Of a DNA stretch of 36,117 nucleotides, positions 6,265-15,349 are shown one piece after another. This DNA comes from Bacteroidales bacterium (GTDB taxonomy: Bacteria; Bacteroidota; Bacteroidia; Bacteroidales; Bacteroidaceae): assembly GCA_004554665.1 (NCBI GenBank), contig SFKY01000018.1, forward strand, positions 1-36,117, in the 5' to 3' direction. A program made the translations under genes and the position numbers. Position 1 is the first letter of the stretch. Every line of letters begins with the position of its first letter. A model generated the notes under the pieces. It searched no databases and was not told the origin of the DNA. It saw only the letters and a program-made list of their open reading frames with translations.

Positions 6265-7407
6265 ATGAAATTATTCGACGTTTATCCCCTCTTCGATATC
6301 AACATTGTCAAGGGCCAGGGATGCAAGGTGTGGGACGACAAGGGCCAGGAGTATCTCGACCTGTACGGCGGCCACGCTGTCATCAGCATCGGCCACTGCC
6401 ATCCGCACTATACCCAATGCCTGACGGAGCAGGCTTCGCGCTTGGGTTTCTACTCCAACTCGGTCATCAACACGCTCCAGCAGCAGTTGGCCGACCGATT
6501 GGGACGCATCAGCGGTTACGACGACTACCAGCTGTTTCTTGTCAACTCTGGCGCCGAAGCCAACGAGAACTGTTTGAAACTCGCCTCGTTCACCAACGGG
6601 CGAAAGCGTGTGCTGTCGGCCGAAAAAGCATTTCACGGACGCACCTCGCTGGCGGTAGAGGTAACCAACAATCCGAAGATTGTGGCACCCATCAACGACA
6701 ACGGCCACGTGACGTTCCTTCCCCTGAATGACTTGGAGGCTTGGGAGCGCGAACTGGCCAAGGGCGACGTATGCGCCTGCATCCTGGAGTGCATCCAGGG
6801 CGTGGGCGGTGTCAACATGGCCACGCCCGAGTTTGCCCAAGGCCTGCAAAAGGCCTGCAAGCAATATGGCACCGTCCTCATCTGCGACGAGATACAATGC
6901 GGATATGGGCGCAGCGGCCAATTTTTCGCCCATCAATGGCTGGGCATACGCCCCGACCTGATCAGCGTGGCCAAGGGCATCGCCAACGGCTTCCCCATGT
7001 CGGCCGTCCTCATCGCACCAGAGTTTGCCCCTGTCTACGGACAGTTGGGTACCACCTTCGGCGGCAACCACTTGGCGTGCGCCGCTGCATTGGCCGTGCT
7101 CGATGTCTTCGAGCAAGAGCACTTGGTAGACAACGCCCGTGATGTGGGAGACTATTTTATCAGTCAGTTGAAAGCGCTGCAGCAGACCCAACCGCACATT
7201 GTGGAAGTGCGCGGACGCGGACTGATGATCGGTATCGTGCTCGACATCCCCCACAAGGAGATACGACAGCGGCTCATCCATGAGGAGCACTGCTTCACGG
7301 GATGCGCCTCTACCAACATCTTGAGAGTTTTACCACCCCTATGCTTGACCAAGGCAGAAGTAGACGACTTCATGGGCAGGCTCAAACACGTTTTCGAGAC
7401 ATTATGA
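6265..7407 (+). CDS. argD: N-acylornithine aminotransferase (class III, PLP)
   Basis: Transaminates the N-acylglutamate semialdehyde with glutamate to give N-acylornithine. From the ATG at 6265 the protein has 380 residues; a start at 6214 would add an atypical tail overlapping the hairpin. Visible are the N-terminal DLYGGHAVISIGH, the phosphate-binding NSGAEANE (about 94-101), the PLP-ring aspartate in ICDEIQCGYGRSG and the Schiff-base lysine Lys237 in SVAKGIANGFPMSA. It overlaps proC by four bases (ATGA), indicating translational coupling. As with argC, a succinylated substrate is inferred. Confidence 0.95.
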   Translation: MKLFDVYPLFDINIVKGQGCKVWDDKGQEYLDLYGGHAVISIGHCHPHYTQCLTEQASRLGFYSNSVINTLQQQLADRLGRISGYDDYQLFLVNSGAEANENCLKLASFTNGRKRVLSAEKAFHGRTSLAVEVTNNPKIVAPINDNGHVTFLPLNDLEAWERELAKGDVCACILECIQGVGGVNMATPEFAQGLQKACKQYGTVLICDEIQCGYGRSGQFFAHQWLGIRPDLISVAKGIANGFPMSAVLIAPEFAPVYGQLGTTFGGNHLACAAALAVLDVFEQEHLVDNARDVGDYFISQLKALQQTQPHIVEVRGRGLMIGIVLDIPHKEIRQRLIHEEHCFTGCASTNILRVLPPLCLTKAEVDDFMGRLKHVFETL

Positions 7408-8189
7408 AGATAGCCATTATCGGCGCGGGGGCCATGGGCGGCAGTTTTGCCCAAGGCTTGCTGAAGGGCAGTATATGCAGTCCGGCAGACATCACCGTGG
7501 CCAATCCGCACACAGAGAAACTGCGCCCCTTTGCAGAGATGGGTGCCAAAGTCACCACCGACAACACGACAGCCATAGCCGGTGCCGACTGGGTGGCTAT
7601 CGTGGTGAAACCTTGGCTCGTGGCACAAGTCATCGAGGAACTGAAACCCCATCTGGACTACCAAAGACAGGGCATCATCAATATGGCCGCCGCCATCCCT
7701 TCGACGCAACTGCTCGCATGGCTCGACAAAAACGGGCAACATCCCACGGTTTTTCAGGCCATCCCCAATTTGGCGATAGCTGTACGGTCGTCCATGACCT
7801 TTATCGCCACCCCTAATGCGCTTTCCGAGCAGACAGAGATAGTACAGGCACTCTTTGCAGACCTTGGCCAAGCAATGGTGGTAGACGAGCGGCTCTTGGG
7901 AGCAGGCACCACCATCGCCGGATGTGGCATCGCTTATGCCATGCGCTACATCAGGGCAGCGATGGAGGGTGGCGTGGAAATCGGATTCAGGGCCAACGAG
8001 GCACGCGACATCGTCTTGCAGACAGTCAAGGGAGCAGTAGAACTGCTGCAGGCCACCGGCCACCATCCCGAGGCAGAGATAGACCGCGTCACCACTCCCG
8101 GCGGACTCACCATCCGAGGCCTCAACGAGATGGAGCGCTGCGGATTCACCCACGCTGTCATCAGCGGTCTGAAGGCAGGCATTGCCTGA
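7404..8189 (+). CDS. proC: Pyrroline-5-carboxylate reductase
   Basis: Last step of proline synthesis: NAD(P)H reduction of pyrroline-5-carboxylate. The start at 7404 overlaps the argD stop and begins directly at the dinucleotide-binding motif MKIAIIGAGAMGGSFAQG. The protein has 261 residues. The C-terminal signature TTPGGLTIRGLNEME is intact, as is the helical dimerisation region (AGTTIAGCGIAYAM). It is the last gene before a strong terminator, so it is translated from the arginine operon mRNA, while proB and proA follow in the next operon. Confidence 0.94.
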   Translation: MKIAIIGAGAMGGSFAQGLLKGSICSPADITVANPHTEKLRPFAEMGAKVTTDNTTAIAGADWVAIVVKPWLVAQVIEELKPHLDYQRQGIINMAAAIPSTQLLAWLDKNGQHPTVFQAIPNLAIAVRSSMTFIATPNALSEQTEIVQALFADLGQAMVVDERLLGAGTTIAGCGIAYAMRYIRAAMEGGVEIGFRANEARDIVLQTVKGAVELLQATGHHPEAEIDRVTTPGGLTIRGLNEMERCGFTHAVISGLKAGIA

Positions 8190-8205
8190 CCGGCATAATC
8201 ATCGG

Positions 8206-8254
8206 GGAGGAGATGGCGCAAGGCACTCCACTTGCAGCGCTATCTCCTCCTTTT
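8206..8254 (+). terminator. Strong terminator ending the argR-proC operon
   Basis: GGAGGAGATGGCGC (8206-8219) pairs with GCGCTATCTCCTCC (8237-8250), a 14-bp stem with one G-T pair, followed by TTTT. Confidence 0.88.
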
Positions 8255-8311
8255 CGACAGTCCTCGGCAAACTTTCCTGACATTTTGTGCTGCTTCCACA
8301 ACTTTTTTTCG

Positions 8312-8319
8312 TATTTTTG
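8312..8319 (+). promoter_or_regulatory. -7 element for the XRE-acyl-CoA synthetase-proBA operon
   Basis: TATTTTTG matches TAnnTTTG, 26 bases before the ATG at 8346. The nearest TTTG (8284-8287) is 24 bases away, slightly too far. Confidence 0.5.
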
Positions 8320-8345
8320 AAGCAGAATTATCATTATCTACAATC

Positions 8346-8903
8346 ATGGCAGAAGAATCATTGAAACAAATCGGACAGCGACTGAAAGGTCTACGCGAGG
8401 TATTGGACATCCCGGCAACGGACGTGGCGCGCCTATGCGACGTTACCCCTGAGCACTATGAGAAGATAGAACTTGGCGAAGCCGACGCCGGCGTGTACCG
8501 CCTCTCAAAGATTGCCAAGCGATATGGCATCGAGCTGGACGTGCTCCTGTTTGGCGAGGAACCGAGGATGAACTCCTACTTCGTTACACGCAAGCATCAG
8601 GGACTCTGTGTCAACCGACGCAAGGAATACAAGTACGAAAGTCTGGCGAGCGGGTTCAGAGGGCGCAAGGTGGAACCCTTTATGGTGACCGTAGACCCGT
8701 TGCCCGACAATCACAGGCACGGCAAGAGCTCGCACGAGGGACAAGAGTTTGACCTCATTATGGAGGGTTCGCTCGAGATCACCATCGGCGACAAGATTAT
8801 CACCCTGCAAGCCGGCGACAGCATCTACTTCGACTCCAAAGAGCCGCACTGCATGCACGCCATGGGAGAGCAACCGTGCAAGTTTTTATGTATCGTCATC
8901 TAA
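8346..8903 (+). CDS. XRE-family regulator with C-terminal cupin domain
   Basis: A 185-residue regulator. The helix-turn-helix (about 7-62) shows VARLCDVTPEHYEKIELGEA. The cupin domain (about 110-185) shows HRHGKSSHEGQEFDLIMEGSLEI and DSIYFDSKEPHCMHAMGE, whose histidines and glutamate could bind metal or ligand. The ATG at 8346 is chosen because it lies 26 bases from the -7 box; upstream codons belong to the leader. It is 12 bases before the acyl-CoA synthetase gene. By analogy with other HTH-cupin proteins it probably senses a small metabolite and controls its partner. The ligand is unknown. Confidence 0.9.
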   Translation: MAEESLKQIGQRLKGLREVLDIPATDVARLCDVTPEHYEKIELGEADAGVYRLSKIAKRYGIELDVLLFGEEPRMNSYFVTRKHQGLCVNRRKEYKYESLASGFRGRKVEPFMVTVDPLPDNHRHGKSSHEGQEFDLIMEGSLEITIGDKIITLQAGDSIYFDSKEPHCMHAMGEQPCKFLCIVI

Positions 8904-8915
8904 ACAGGAAACGCT

Positions 8916-10574
8916 ATGTTGGAAAGATTTCTCAAGCAGACCCGGTTCACCTCTGAAGAGGATTACCGCGAGCATTTGCAGTTTATCATCCCCGAAGACT
9001 TCAACTTTGCCTACGATGTCATGGACGAATGGGCCAAGCTGAAGCCGTATAAAGTGGCGCTACTCTGGACCAATGAGGACGGGGAGGAGATTCGTTTCAC
9101 GTTCAAGGACATGAAGGAGCAGACCGACCAAGTGGCTGCCTACTTTATGAGCCTCGGCATCGGGCACGATGACAAGGTCATGCTCATCCTGAAGCGACAC
9201 TACCAGTGGTGGTTGGCCATGCTGGCCCTGCACAAGATAGGGGCTGTAGCCATCCCGGCCACCCACATGCTCACCCGGCACGACATTGTGTACCGCAACC
9301 AGCGTGCCAGCGTCAAGGCTATCATATGTGCTGGCGACCCCTATATTCTCTCACAGATACAGGAAGCCATGCCCGAAAGCCCCACCGTCAAGACACTGGT
9401 ATCGATAGGTCCCGAGGTACCTGAGGGATTCCACGACTGGCAAGCCGAGTGCCCCCATGCGCCCCAGTTTGTGCGTCCGGAGCATGTCAACACCAACGAG
9501 GACACCATGCTCATGTACTTCACCAGCGGCACGAGCGGCGAGCCCAAGATGGTGGCCCACGACTTCCTCTATGCGCTCGGCCATCTTACCACGGGTGTGT
9601 TTTGGCACAACCTGAGCGAAGACAGCATCCACCTCACCGTAGCCGACACGGGCTGGGGCAAGGCCGTATGGGGCAAGCTCTACGGACAATGGTTTGCCGG
9701 CGCCACCGTCTTTGTCTATGACCACGAAAAGTTCAGTGCCGAGAAGATTATGCGGCAGATGGAGCGCTACCATATCACTTCTTTCTGCGCGCCACCGACC
9801 ATCTATCGCTTCATGATACGCGAAGACTTCTCCCAGTACGACCTGAGCGCACTCCGCTATTGCACCACCGCCGGCGAAGCACTCGAGCCCTCTGTCTATA
9901 AAGAGTTTTACGAACTCACAGGCATACGGCTGATGGAGGGATTTGGCCAGACAGAGACCACAATGACGCTGGGCACCTTCCCGTGGATGACTCCCAAACC
10001 TGGTTCGATGGGCAAACCCAACGCCCAATACGACATCCGTCTGCTCAAGCAAGACGGCACGCCTTGCGAAGACGGTGAAAAGGGCGAAATCTGCGTACAT
10101 ATCGGCAACAAGAAGCCCCTCGGCCTCTTCAAGGGTTACTATCGCGACGAGGAACTGACCCTTGCCACATGGCACGACGGACTTTACCACACGGGCGACC
10201 TGGCTTGGCGCGACGAGGACGGCTACTACTGGTTTGTAGGCCGTGCCGACGATGTCATCAAGAGTTCCGGCTACCGCATCGGCCCCTTCGAGGTGGAGAG
10301 CGCGCTGATGACGCATCCCGCCGTGGTAGAGTGTGCCGTCACGGGTGTACCCGACGAGATACGAGGCATGGTGGTCAAGGCCACCGTGGTGCTGGCTGCC
10401 GAATGGAAGGACCGTATCGGCGATGCCCTGACCAAAGAACTGCAGGCTCATGTGAAGCATGAGACCGCACCGTATAAGTATCCACGCATCATTGAGTATG
10501 TAGACGAACTGCCCAAGACCATCAGCGGCAAGATACGCCGTGTGGAAATCAGGCAAAAAGACCAGAAAAGATAA
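8916..10574 (+). CDS. AMP-forming acyl-CoA synthetase (acetyl/medium-chain type)
   Basis: A 552-residue ANL-superfamily enzyme that adenylates a carboxylic acid and transfers it to CoA. Core motifs are complete: YFTSGTSGEPKMV (201-213), GFGQTETT (near 345), YHTGDLAWRDEDGYYWFVGR, DDVIKSSGYRIGPFEVE and the C-terminal PKTISGKIRR with the adenylation lysine. It resembles medium-chain/acetyl-CoA synthetases more than the longer Acs type. It follows the XRE-cupin gene closely and precedes proB by 8 bases. Its acid substrate cannot be read from the sequence; a link to proline or arginine metabolism is not obvious. Confidence 0.9.
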   Translation: MLERFLKQTRFTSEEDYREHLQFIIPEDFNFAYDVMDEWAKLKPYKVALLWTNEDGEEIRFTFKDMKEQTDQVAAYFMSLGIGHDDKVMLILKRHYQWWLAMLALHKIGAVAIPATHMLTRHDIVYRNQRASVKAIICAGDPYILSQIQEAMPESPTVKTLVSIGPEVPEGFHDWQAECPHAPQFVRPEHVNTNEDTMLMYFTSGTSGEPKMVAHDFLYALGHLTTGVFWHNLSEDSIHLTVADTGWGKAVWGKLYGQWFAGATVFVYDHEKFSAEKIMRQMERYHITSFCAPPTIYRFMIREDFSQYDLSALRYCTTAGEALEPSVYKEFYELTGIRLMEGFGQTETTMTLGTFPWMTPKPGSMGKPNAQYDIRLLKQDGTPCEDGEKGEICVHIGNKKPLGLFKGYYRDEELTLATWHDGLYHTGDLAWRDEDGYYWFVGRADDVIKSSGYRIGPFEVESALMTHPAVVECAVTGVPDEIRGMVVKATVVLAAEWKDRIGDALTKELQAHVKHETAPYKYPRIIEYVDELPKTISGKIRRVEIRQKDQKR

Positions 10575-10582
10575 GCCTTTCA

Positions 10583-11653
10583 TTGAGAAGAATAGTCATT
10601 AAGGTCGGCAGCAATGTGGTAACCCGTGCTGACGGCAAACTCGACGTAACCCGGATCTCGGCCATCGTCGACCAGATTGTATGGCTCCGTGCCCAGGGAT
10701 TCGAGGTCATCCTCGTTTCCTCCGGCGCCGTGGCCGGCGGGCGTAGCGAACTGTGCATCGACCGCAGGCTCGACTGTGTGGAGCAACGCCAGTTGTTCTC
10801 CGCTATCGGGCAGGTGAAACTGATGGGACTGTATTATGACCTCTTCAGGGAACACGGCCTGCACATCGGACAACTGCTCACCATGAAAGAGAGTTTTGCC
10901 ACCCGCCGCGAATATCTGAACCAGCGCACCTGTATGACGGTCATGCTGGACAACGGGGTGGTACCCATCGTCAACGAGAACGATACGGCCAGCATTACCG
11001 AACTGATGTTTACCGACAACGACGAACTGTCGGGACTTGTAGCCACCATGATGGGTGCCGATGCCCTGATTATCCTGACCAATGTGGACGGTATCTACAG
11101 CGGAAATCCGAACAACCCTGACAGCCGACTCATCCGAACGGTAGAGAGCGACACCGACCTGTCGCAATATATCGGACAGCAACGGAGTGGATTTGGCAGG
11201 GGCGGCATGCTTACCAAGCACCGCATTGCCCGCAAGGTGGCCGACGAAGGCATCAGGGTGGTCATAGCCAACGGCAAGGCCCCGGAGATTATCCCCCGCC
11301 TCTTCACCCAACCCGACACCACGCCACACACCACGTTCATCCCCAACGCCACCGCCACCTCACAAGTGAAAAAATGGATTGCTCACAGCGAGAGTTTCAC
11401 CAAGGGTTCTGTGACGGTCAACGAACAAGCTGCACTGGCACTGACAGCCGACAAGGCAGCAAGTCTGCTGCTGGTAGGTGTGAAGCAGATTGACGGACAG
11501 TTTGAAGAGGGCGACCTCGTTGCCATCACCGACAACCAAGGACAGCGCATTGCCATCGGCAGGAGTGCCTATGCTGCCGATGAGGCGCGTGCGCTCATCG
11601 GCACACACAATGTGAAACCACTCGTACATTACGACTATATGTACATGGAGTGA
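10583..11653 (+). CDS. proB: Glutamate 5-kinase, TTG start
   Basis: First step of proline synthesis: ATP phosphorylation of glutamate. The 356-residue protein has the amino-acid kinase domain (IVIKVGSNVV at the N-terminus, VSSGAVAGGR, IVNENDTAS, TNVDGIYSGNP, GRGGMLTKHRIA) and a C-terminal PUA domain (about 270-350). The start is a TTG at 10583: it gives exactly the expected N-terminus, the preceding stop is at 10572-10574, and no ATG or GTG lies between. The weak start may set lower expression than for its neighbours. proA follows after 36 bases. Confidence 0.95.
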   Translation: MRRIVIKVGSNVVTRADGKLDVTRISAIVDQIVWLRAQGFEVILVSSGAVAGGRSELCIDRRLDCVEQRQLFSAIGQVKLMGLYYDLFREHGLHIGQLLTMKESFATRREYLNQRTCMTVMLDNGVVPIVNENDTASITELMFTDNDELSGLVATMMGADALIILTNVDGIYSGNPNNPDSRLIRTVESDTDLSQYIGQQRSGFGRGGMLTKHRIARKVADEGIRVVIANGKAPEIIPRLFTQPDTTPHTTFIPNATATSQVKKWIAHSESFTKGSVTVNEQAALALTADKAASLLLVGVKQIDGQFEEGDLVAITDNQGQRIAIGRSAYAADEARALIGTHNVKPLVHYDYMYME

Positions 11654-11689
11654 TTTTTCCTATTGTCTCATCCTACAAACACGATTCTC

Positions 11690-12940
11690 ATGCCACATCT
11701 TACCGCTCTTTTCCAACAAGCCAAAGAGGCCGCAAAAGCGCTGGCGCTGATTCCCGACACCCTCCGCAACGAGGTGCTGACGGCTGTGGCCCAAGCCATT
11801 GCAGACAGCGAGGACGAGCTGACCACTGCCAACCATGCAGACCTTTCACGCATGAACCCGACATCGCCGCTTTACGACCGGCTGCGTCTCACGCCCCAGC
11901 GCATGGCAGGCATTGCTGACGACATGCGCCATGTAGCCACACTCCCTTCACCATTAGGGAGGATATTGTGCCGGCGCACGCTTCCCAACGGACTGCTGTT
12001 GCGCAAGGTCAGTGTACCATTTGGTGTCATCGGCGTGATCTACGAGGCCAGACCCAACGTCACTTTCGATGTGTTCTCGCTCTGTTTCAAGAGCGGCAAT
12101 GCCTGCATCCTCAAAGGAGGGAAAGATGCCGAAGCCTCCAACCGCACTGCTGTGGCCATCATCCACGATATCCTGCGCCGCTATCAGTTGCCCACAGCCG
12201 CCGTCATCCTGCTTCCTGCCACCCACGAGGCTACCGCCCGGCTGCTTCAGGCTGTGGGATACGTAGACCTGTGCATACCCCGAGGCAGCCAAAGACTCAT
12301 CAGGATGGTGCGCGAAACGGCCAAGGTGCCGGTCATCGAGACGGGTGCCGGTGTGGTGCATGCCTATTTTGACGCAGCAGGCAACACGGCGATGGGAAGT
12401 GTTATCATAGACAATGCCAAGACCCGCCGGCCGAGTGTGTGCAATGCACTCGACACGCTGCTGGTCCATGCGGCGCGCGTGGCAGATCTCCCGGCGCTTT
12501 GCAACCCGCTGCCCCGCCACGAGGTGCGCATCTATGCCGACCCCGAAGCCTACGCCGCCCTCGACAGCAACTATCCTTCCCATCTACTCTTCAAGGCAGA
12601 CAGCCACACCTTCGGCACCGAGTTCATGGACTACGCGATGGGTATCAAGGTGGTCGACTCTATCGACATTGCGCTGCAGCATATCGCCCTGTATGGCAGT
12701 GGTCACAGCGAGAGTATCATCACCGACGACCCGACAGCCGCCCAGCGCTTCCAAACCGAAGTCGACGCCGCCTGCGTGTATGTCAACGCCCCCACCAGTT
12801 TCACGGATGGTGCCCAGTTTGGCTTAGGGGCCGAGATAGGCATCAGCACGCAGAAACTGGGCGCGCGAGGGCCGATGGGGCTGGAAGAAATCACCACCTA
12901 CAAATGGCTGATTGACGGAAACGGACAGACAAGACCATGA
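11690..12940 (+). CDS. proA: Glutamate-5-semialdehyde dehydrogenase
   Basis: Second step of proline synthesis: NADPH reduction of glutamyl phosphate. From the ATG at 11690 the protein has 416 residues, the usual family length; a TTG at 11663 would add nine residues and is less likely. The catalytic cysteine is Cys251 in RPSVCNALDTLL. GVIGVIYEARPNVT, CILKGGKDAEASN and the C-terminal QKLGARGPMGLEEITTYKW are all intact. It stands between proB and argF', so proline and arginine enzymes share a transcript. Confidence 0.96.
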   Translation: MPHLTALFQQAKEAAKALALIPDTLRNEVLTAVAQAIADSEDELTTANHADLSRMNPTSPLYDRLRLTPQRMAGIADDMRHVATLPSPLGRILCRRTLPNGLLLRKVSVPFGVIGVIYEARPNVTFDVFSLCFKSGNACILKGGKDAEASNRTAVAIIHDILRRYQLPTAAVILLPATHEATARLLQAVGYVDLCIPRGSQRLIRMVRETAKVPVIETGAGVVHAYFDAAGNTAMGSVIIDNAKTRRPSVCNALDTLLVHAARVADLPALCNPLPRHEVRIYADPEAYAALDSNYPSHLLFKADSHTFGTEFMDYAMGIKVVDSIDIALQHIALYGSGHSESIITDDPTAAQRFQTEVDAACVYVNAPTSFTDGAQFGLGAEIGISTQKLGARGPMGLEEITTYKWLIDGNGQTRP

Positions 12941-12954
12941 TCTTTTTAATTCAT

Positions 12955-12973
12955 AATTCATTAATTACGAATT
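12955..12973. promoter_or_regulatory. AT-rich imperfect palindrome before argF'; possible ARG box
   Basis: AATTCATTAATTACGAATT is an imperfect palindrome with ATTCA/GAAT halves like an ARG box, in the 91-base gap between proA and argF'. No convincing -7 box is seen behind it. Regulation of argF' by ArgR here is a guess from position and half-site shape. Confidence 0.3.
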
Positions 12974-13031
12974 GATAAAACGCGATTTGATTGCATAGAT
13001 TGACCATTAACAATCCACAAACAGTATATAG

Positions 13032-13991
13032 ATGAAAACATTTTTCAACGTAGAAGATTTAGGAGATTTGCAGACGGCGCTTGCCGAGGCACAAGAGGTG
13101 AAACGCGACCGGTTCGCTTATCAGCATCTGGGCAAGAACAAGACCTTGCTGATGATATTCTTCAACAACAGTTTGCGTACCCGCCTCTCTACACAGAAGG
13201 CTGCCATGAACCTGGGCATGAACGTGATTGTGCTCGATGTAAACGCCGGTGCATGGAAGTTGGAGACGGAGCGGGGCGTCATCATGGACGGCGACAAGAG
13301 CGAGCACCTGCTCGAAGCCATCCCCGTCATGGCAAGCTACTGCGACATCATCGCCGTGCGCTCCTTTGCCGGACTCAAAGACCGCGAGTACGATTACGCC
13401 GAGACCATCGTCAACCAGTTTGTCGCCTACAGCGGCCGACCCGTCATGGCGATGGAGACTGCCACCGTACACCCGCTGCAGGCGTTCGCAGACCTGATTA
13501 CCATCAGCGAGCAGGGCATCAAGCGCCCCAAGGTGGTGCTCACATGGGCACCCCACTGCCGCGCCTTGCCCCAGGCTGTGCCCAACTCGTTTGCCCAATG
13601 GATGAATGCTGCCGATGTAGACTTTGTGGTCACACATCCCGAAGGCTATGAGCTCGACCCCAAGTATGTGGGCAACGCCCGTGTGGAGTACGACCAGATG
13701 AAGGCGTTGGCAGGTGCCGACTTCGTATATGCCAAAAACTGGAGCTGCCCTGGTGTCACTTGTCCCGAGTCTTACGGACAGATACTCTCCCAAGACATGA
13801 GTTGGACCGTAGACACCGCACACATGGCCGTGACCAACAATGGCAAGTTCATGCACTGTCTGCCGGTTCGGCGTGGCCTCATCGTGACGGATGAAGTGAT
13901 AGAAAGCCCCAACTCGCTCGTCATTCCCGAGGCTGCCAACCGCGAAATCAGCGCCCAAGTGGTGCTGAAGCGCATGCTCGAAACGCTTTAA
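13032..13991 (+). CDS. argF': N-succinylornithine carbamoyltransferase (SOTCase)
   Basis: Transfers the carbamoyl group from carbamoyl phosphate to N-succinylornithine, giving N-succinylcitrulline. The 319-residue protein has the carbamoyl-phosphate motif NNSLRTR (45-51) in place of STRTR, then TVHPLQAFADL, WAPHCRALPQAVPNSF and HCLPVRRG, as in the Bacteroides fragilis enzyme. The residue that separates succinyl- from acetylornithine specificity is Ser90 (DKSEHLLE), where B. fragilis has Pro90 and Xanthomonas AOTCase has Glu92. In published work an E92S change turned AOTCase into SOTCase, so Ser fits succinyl use. The segment NWSCPGVTCPESYGQ differs from the Bacteroides sequence I recall. Confidence 0.92.
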   Translation: MKTFFNVEDLGDLQTALAEAQEVKRDRFAYQHLGKNKTLLMIFFNNSLRTRLSTQKAAMNLGMNVIVLDVNAGAWKLETERGVIMDGDKSEHLLEAIPVMASYCDIIAVRSFAGLKDREYDYAETIVNQFVAYSGRPVMAMETATVHPLQAFADLITISEQGIKRPKVVLTWAPHCRALPQAVPNSFAQWMNAADVDFVVTHPEGYELDPKYVGNARVEYDQMKALAGADFVYAKNWSCPGVTCPESYGQILSQDMSWTVDTAHMAVTNNGKFMHCLPVRRGLIVTDEVIESPNSLVIPEAANREISAQVVLKRMLETL

Positions 13992-14003
13992 AGCCAATCC
14001 TCC

Positions 14004-15251
14004 ATGATACACAAACTATGGCTTGCCGCCCTTGTGGCGGCTTTTTACATTCCCTGTCAGGCCCAAGGCATCACAGGGACGTGGGAGGGCACGCTGCAAG
14101 TGGCCTCGCAGAAATTGGTGCTCTACTTCCGATTCGGCCAGACCGACAGCGGCACCCCCACCTGCCACATGGACATACCCGCACAGAGCGTCAAGGGGAT
14201 GGCGGTGAGGCTCGACCACCTCTCTGCCGACTCGGTGAGTCTGTCGGTACCCGCCATTGTCATGACCTATGCCGGCAAACTGCAGGGCGAGCGCATCGTA
14301 GGCACCTTTCACCAGGGCATGGCCGCCCTACCCCTGCAGCTCAAGCGCGGACAGATAGCCAAACCCAACCGCCCCCAAGAGCCTAAGCCTCCTTTCAGGT
14401 ACACCACACAAGAGGTGACGTTTGCCAATCCGTCGGCCGGCATCACGCTGGCAGGCACGCTCACCTACCCCGTGGACTTCGAGGCCAAGAAGCGCGTACC
14501 AGTGGTGGTGATGGCGACAGGCAGTGGACCAGAAAACCGTGACGAAGAGATTTTCGACCACAAGCCGTTTGCCGTATTGGCCCACCATCTGGCGCTGAAC
14601 GGCATCGCCTCACTGCGTTTCGACGACCGGGGAGTAGGCAAGTCTACCGGGCAGCAACAAGGAGCCACCACCGACGATTTTGCCACAGACGTAAAGGCCG
14701 GCATCGACTATCTGCGCAGTCTGAAATGCTTCAACCGCATCGGCGTATTGGGGCACAGCGAGGGCGGACTCATCGCCTTCATGCTGGCTGCCGATGGCGC
14801 ATGCGACTTCATCGTGAGCATGGCCGGCCCGGGTATCAAGGGCGACACACTGCTTACCGAGCAGCTCAACCGTATCATGCAACAGAAGGGGATTCCCACA
14901 CGCCTCACGGTGGCACAGACGCGCGCCTCGCAGGCCGCCAAACCGGGCAACGAGTGGATGAAGCACTTCCTCGACTTCGACCCCGCCCCCGTCATCAGCC
15001 GCATCCGCATCCCCGTGATGGCCATCAATGGCAGCAAAGACTGTCAGGTGCTGGCTGCCAGCAACCTTACGGCCATCCGCCAACTGCTGGCTCCAAAGGG
15101 CAACAAGCACAACCTGATTCGACAATACGACGGACTGAACCACCTGTTCCAGCACTGCCAGACGGGTAGCGGCGACGAATATTATCAGATAGAAGAAACC
15201 ATCGCGCCAGAGGTGCTGCGCGACATTGCAGAGTGGATCAATAGCCTCTAA
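14004..15251 (+). CDS. Exported alpha/beta hydrolase (serine esterase/peptidase-like)
   Basis: A 415-residue secreted hydrolase. The signal peptide is MIHKLWLAALVAAFYIPCQA. A beta-rich N-terminal region (about 22-118; GITGTWEGTLQ) precedes the alpha/beta-hydrolase fold. The nucleophile is Ser252 in GHSEGG, the likely acid Asp is in INGSKDC (about 349), and the His is in GLNHLFQH (about 379). The N-terminal domain followed by this fold occurs widely in Bacteroidetes. It starts 12 bases after argF' and is probably read through from it, though no metabolic link to arginine is evident. Substrate unknown. Confidence 0.88.
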   Translation: MIHKLWLAALVAAFYIPCQAQGITGTWEGTLQVASQKLVLYFRFGQTDSGTPTCHMDIPAQSVKGMAVRLDHLSADSVSLSVPAIVMTYAGKLQGERIVGTFHQGMAALPLQLKRGQIAKPNRPQEPKPPFRYTTQEVTFANPSAGITLAGTLTYPVDFEAKKRVPVVVMATGSGPENRDEEIFDHKPFAVLAHHLALNGIASLRFDDRGVGKSTGQQQGATTDDFATDVKAGIDYLRSLKCFNRIGVLGHSEGGLIAFMLAADGACDFIVSMAGPGIKGDTLLTEQLNRIMQQKGIPTRLTVAQTRASQAAKPGNEWMKHFLDFDPAPVISRIRIPVMAINGSKDCQVLAASNLTAIRQLLAPKGNKHNLIRQYDGLNHLFQHCQTGSGDEYYQIEETIAPEVLRDIAEWINSL

Positions 15252-15270
15252 AAAGGACACATCTTATGAC

Positions 15271-15349
15271 CGTACGGCAAATGCCATACGGGCGTACACC
15301 ATTTGCCATACGCTCGTATCGCATTTGCAGTACGACCGTACCGCAAATG
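15271..15349. repeat. Four 13-bp units CGTAYNGCAAATG in + - - + order
   Basis: Units lie at 15271-15283 (+), 15300-15312 (-), 15322-15334 (-) and 15337-15349 (+); oriented alike they differ only at positions 5 and 6 (CG, TG, CT, CC). The arrangement also creates a perfect 17-bp inverted repeat, 15290-15306 against 15343-15359. It lies between the convergent hydrolase and GH36 genes. There is no T run, coding frame or spacer structure. A protein-binding array, REP-like element or transcript end are the options. Confidence 0.8.
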
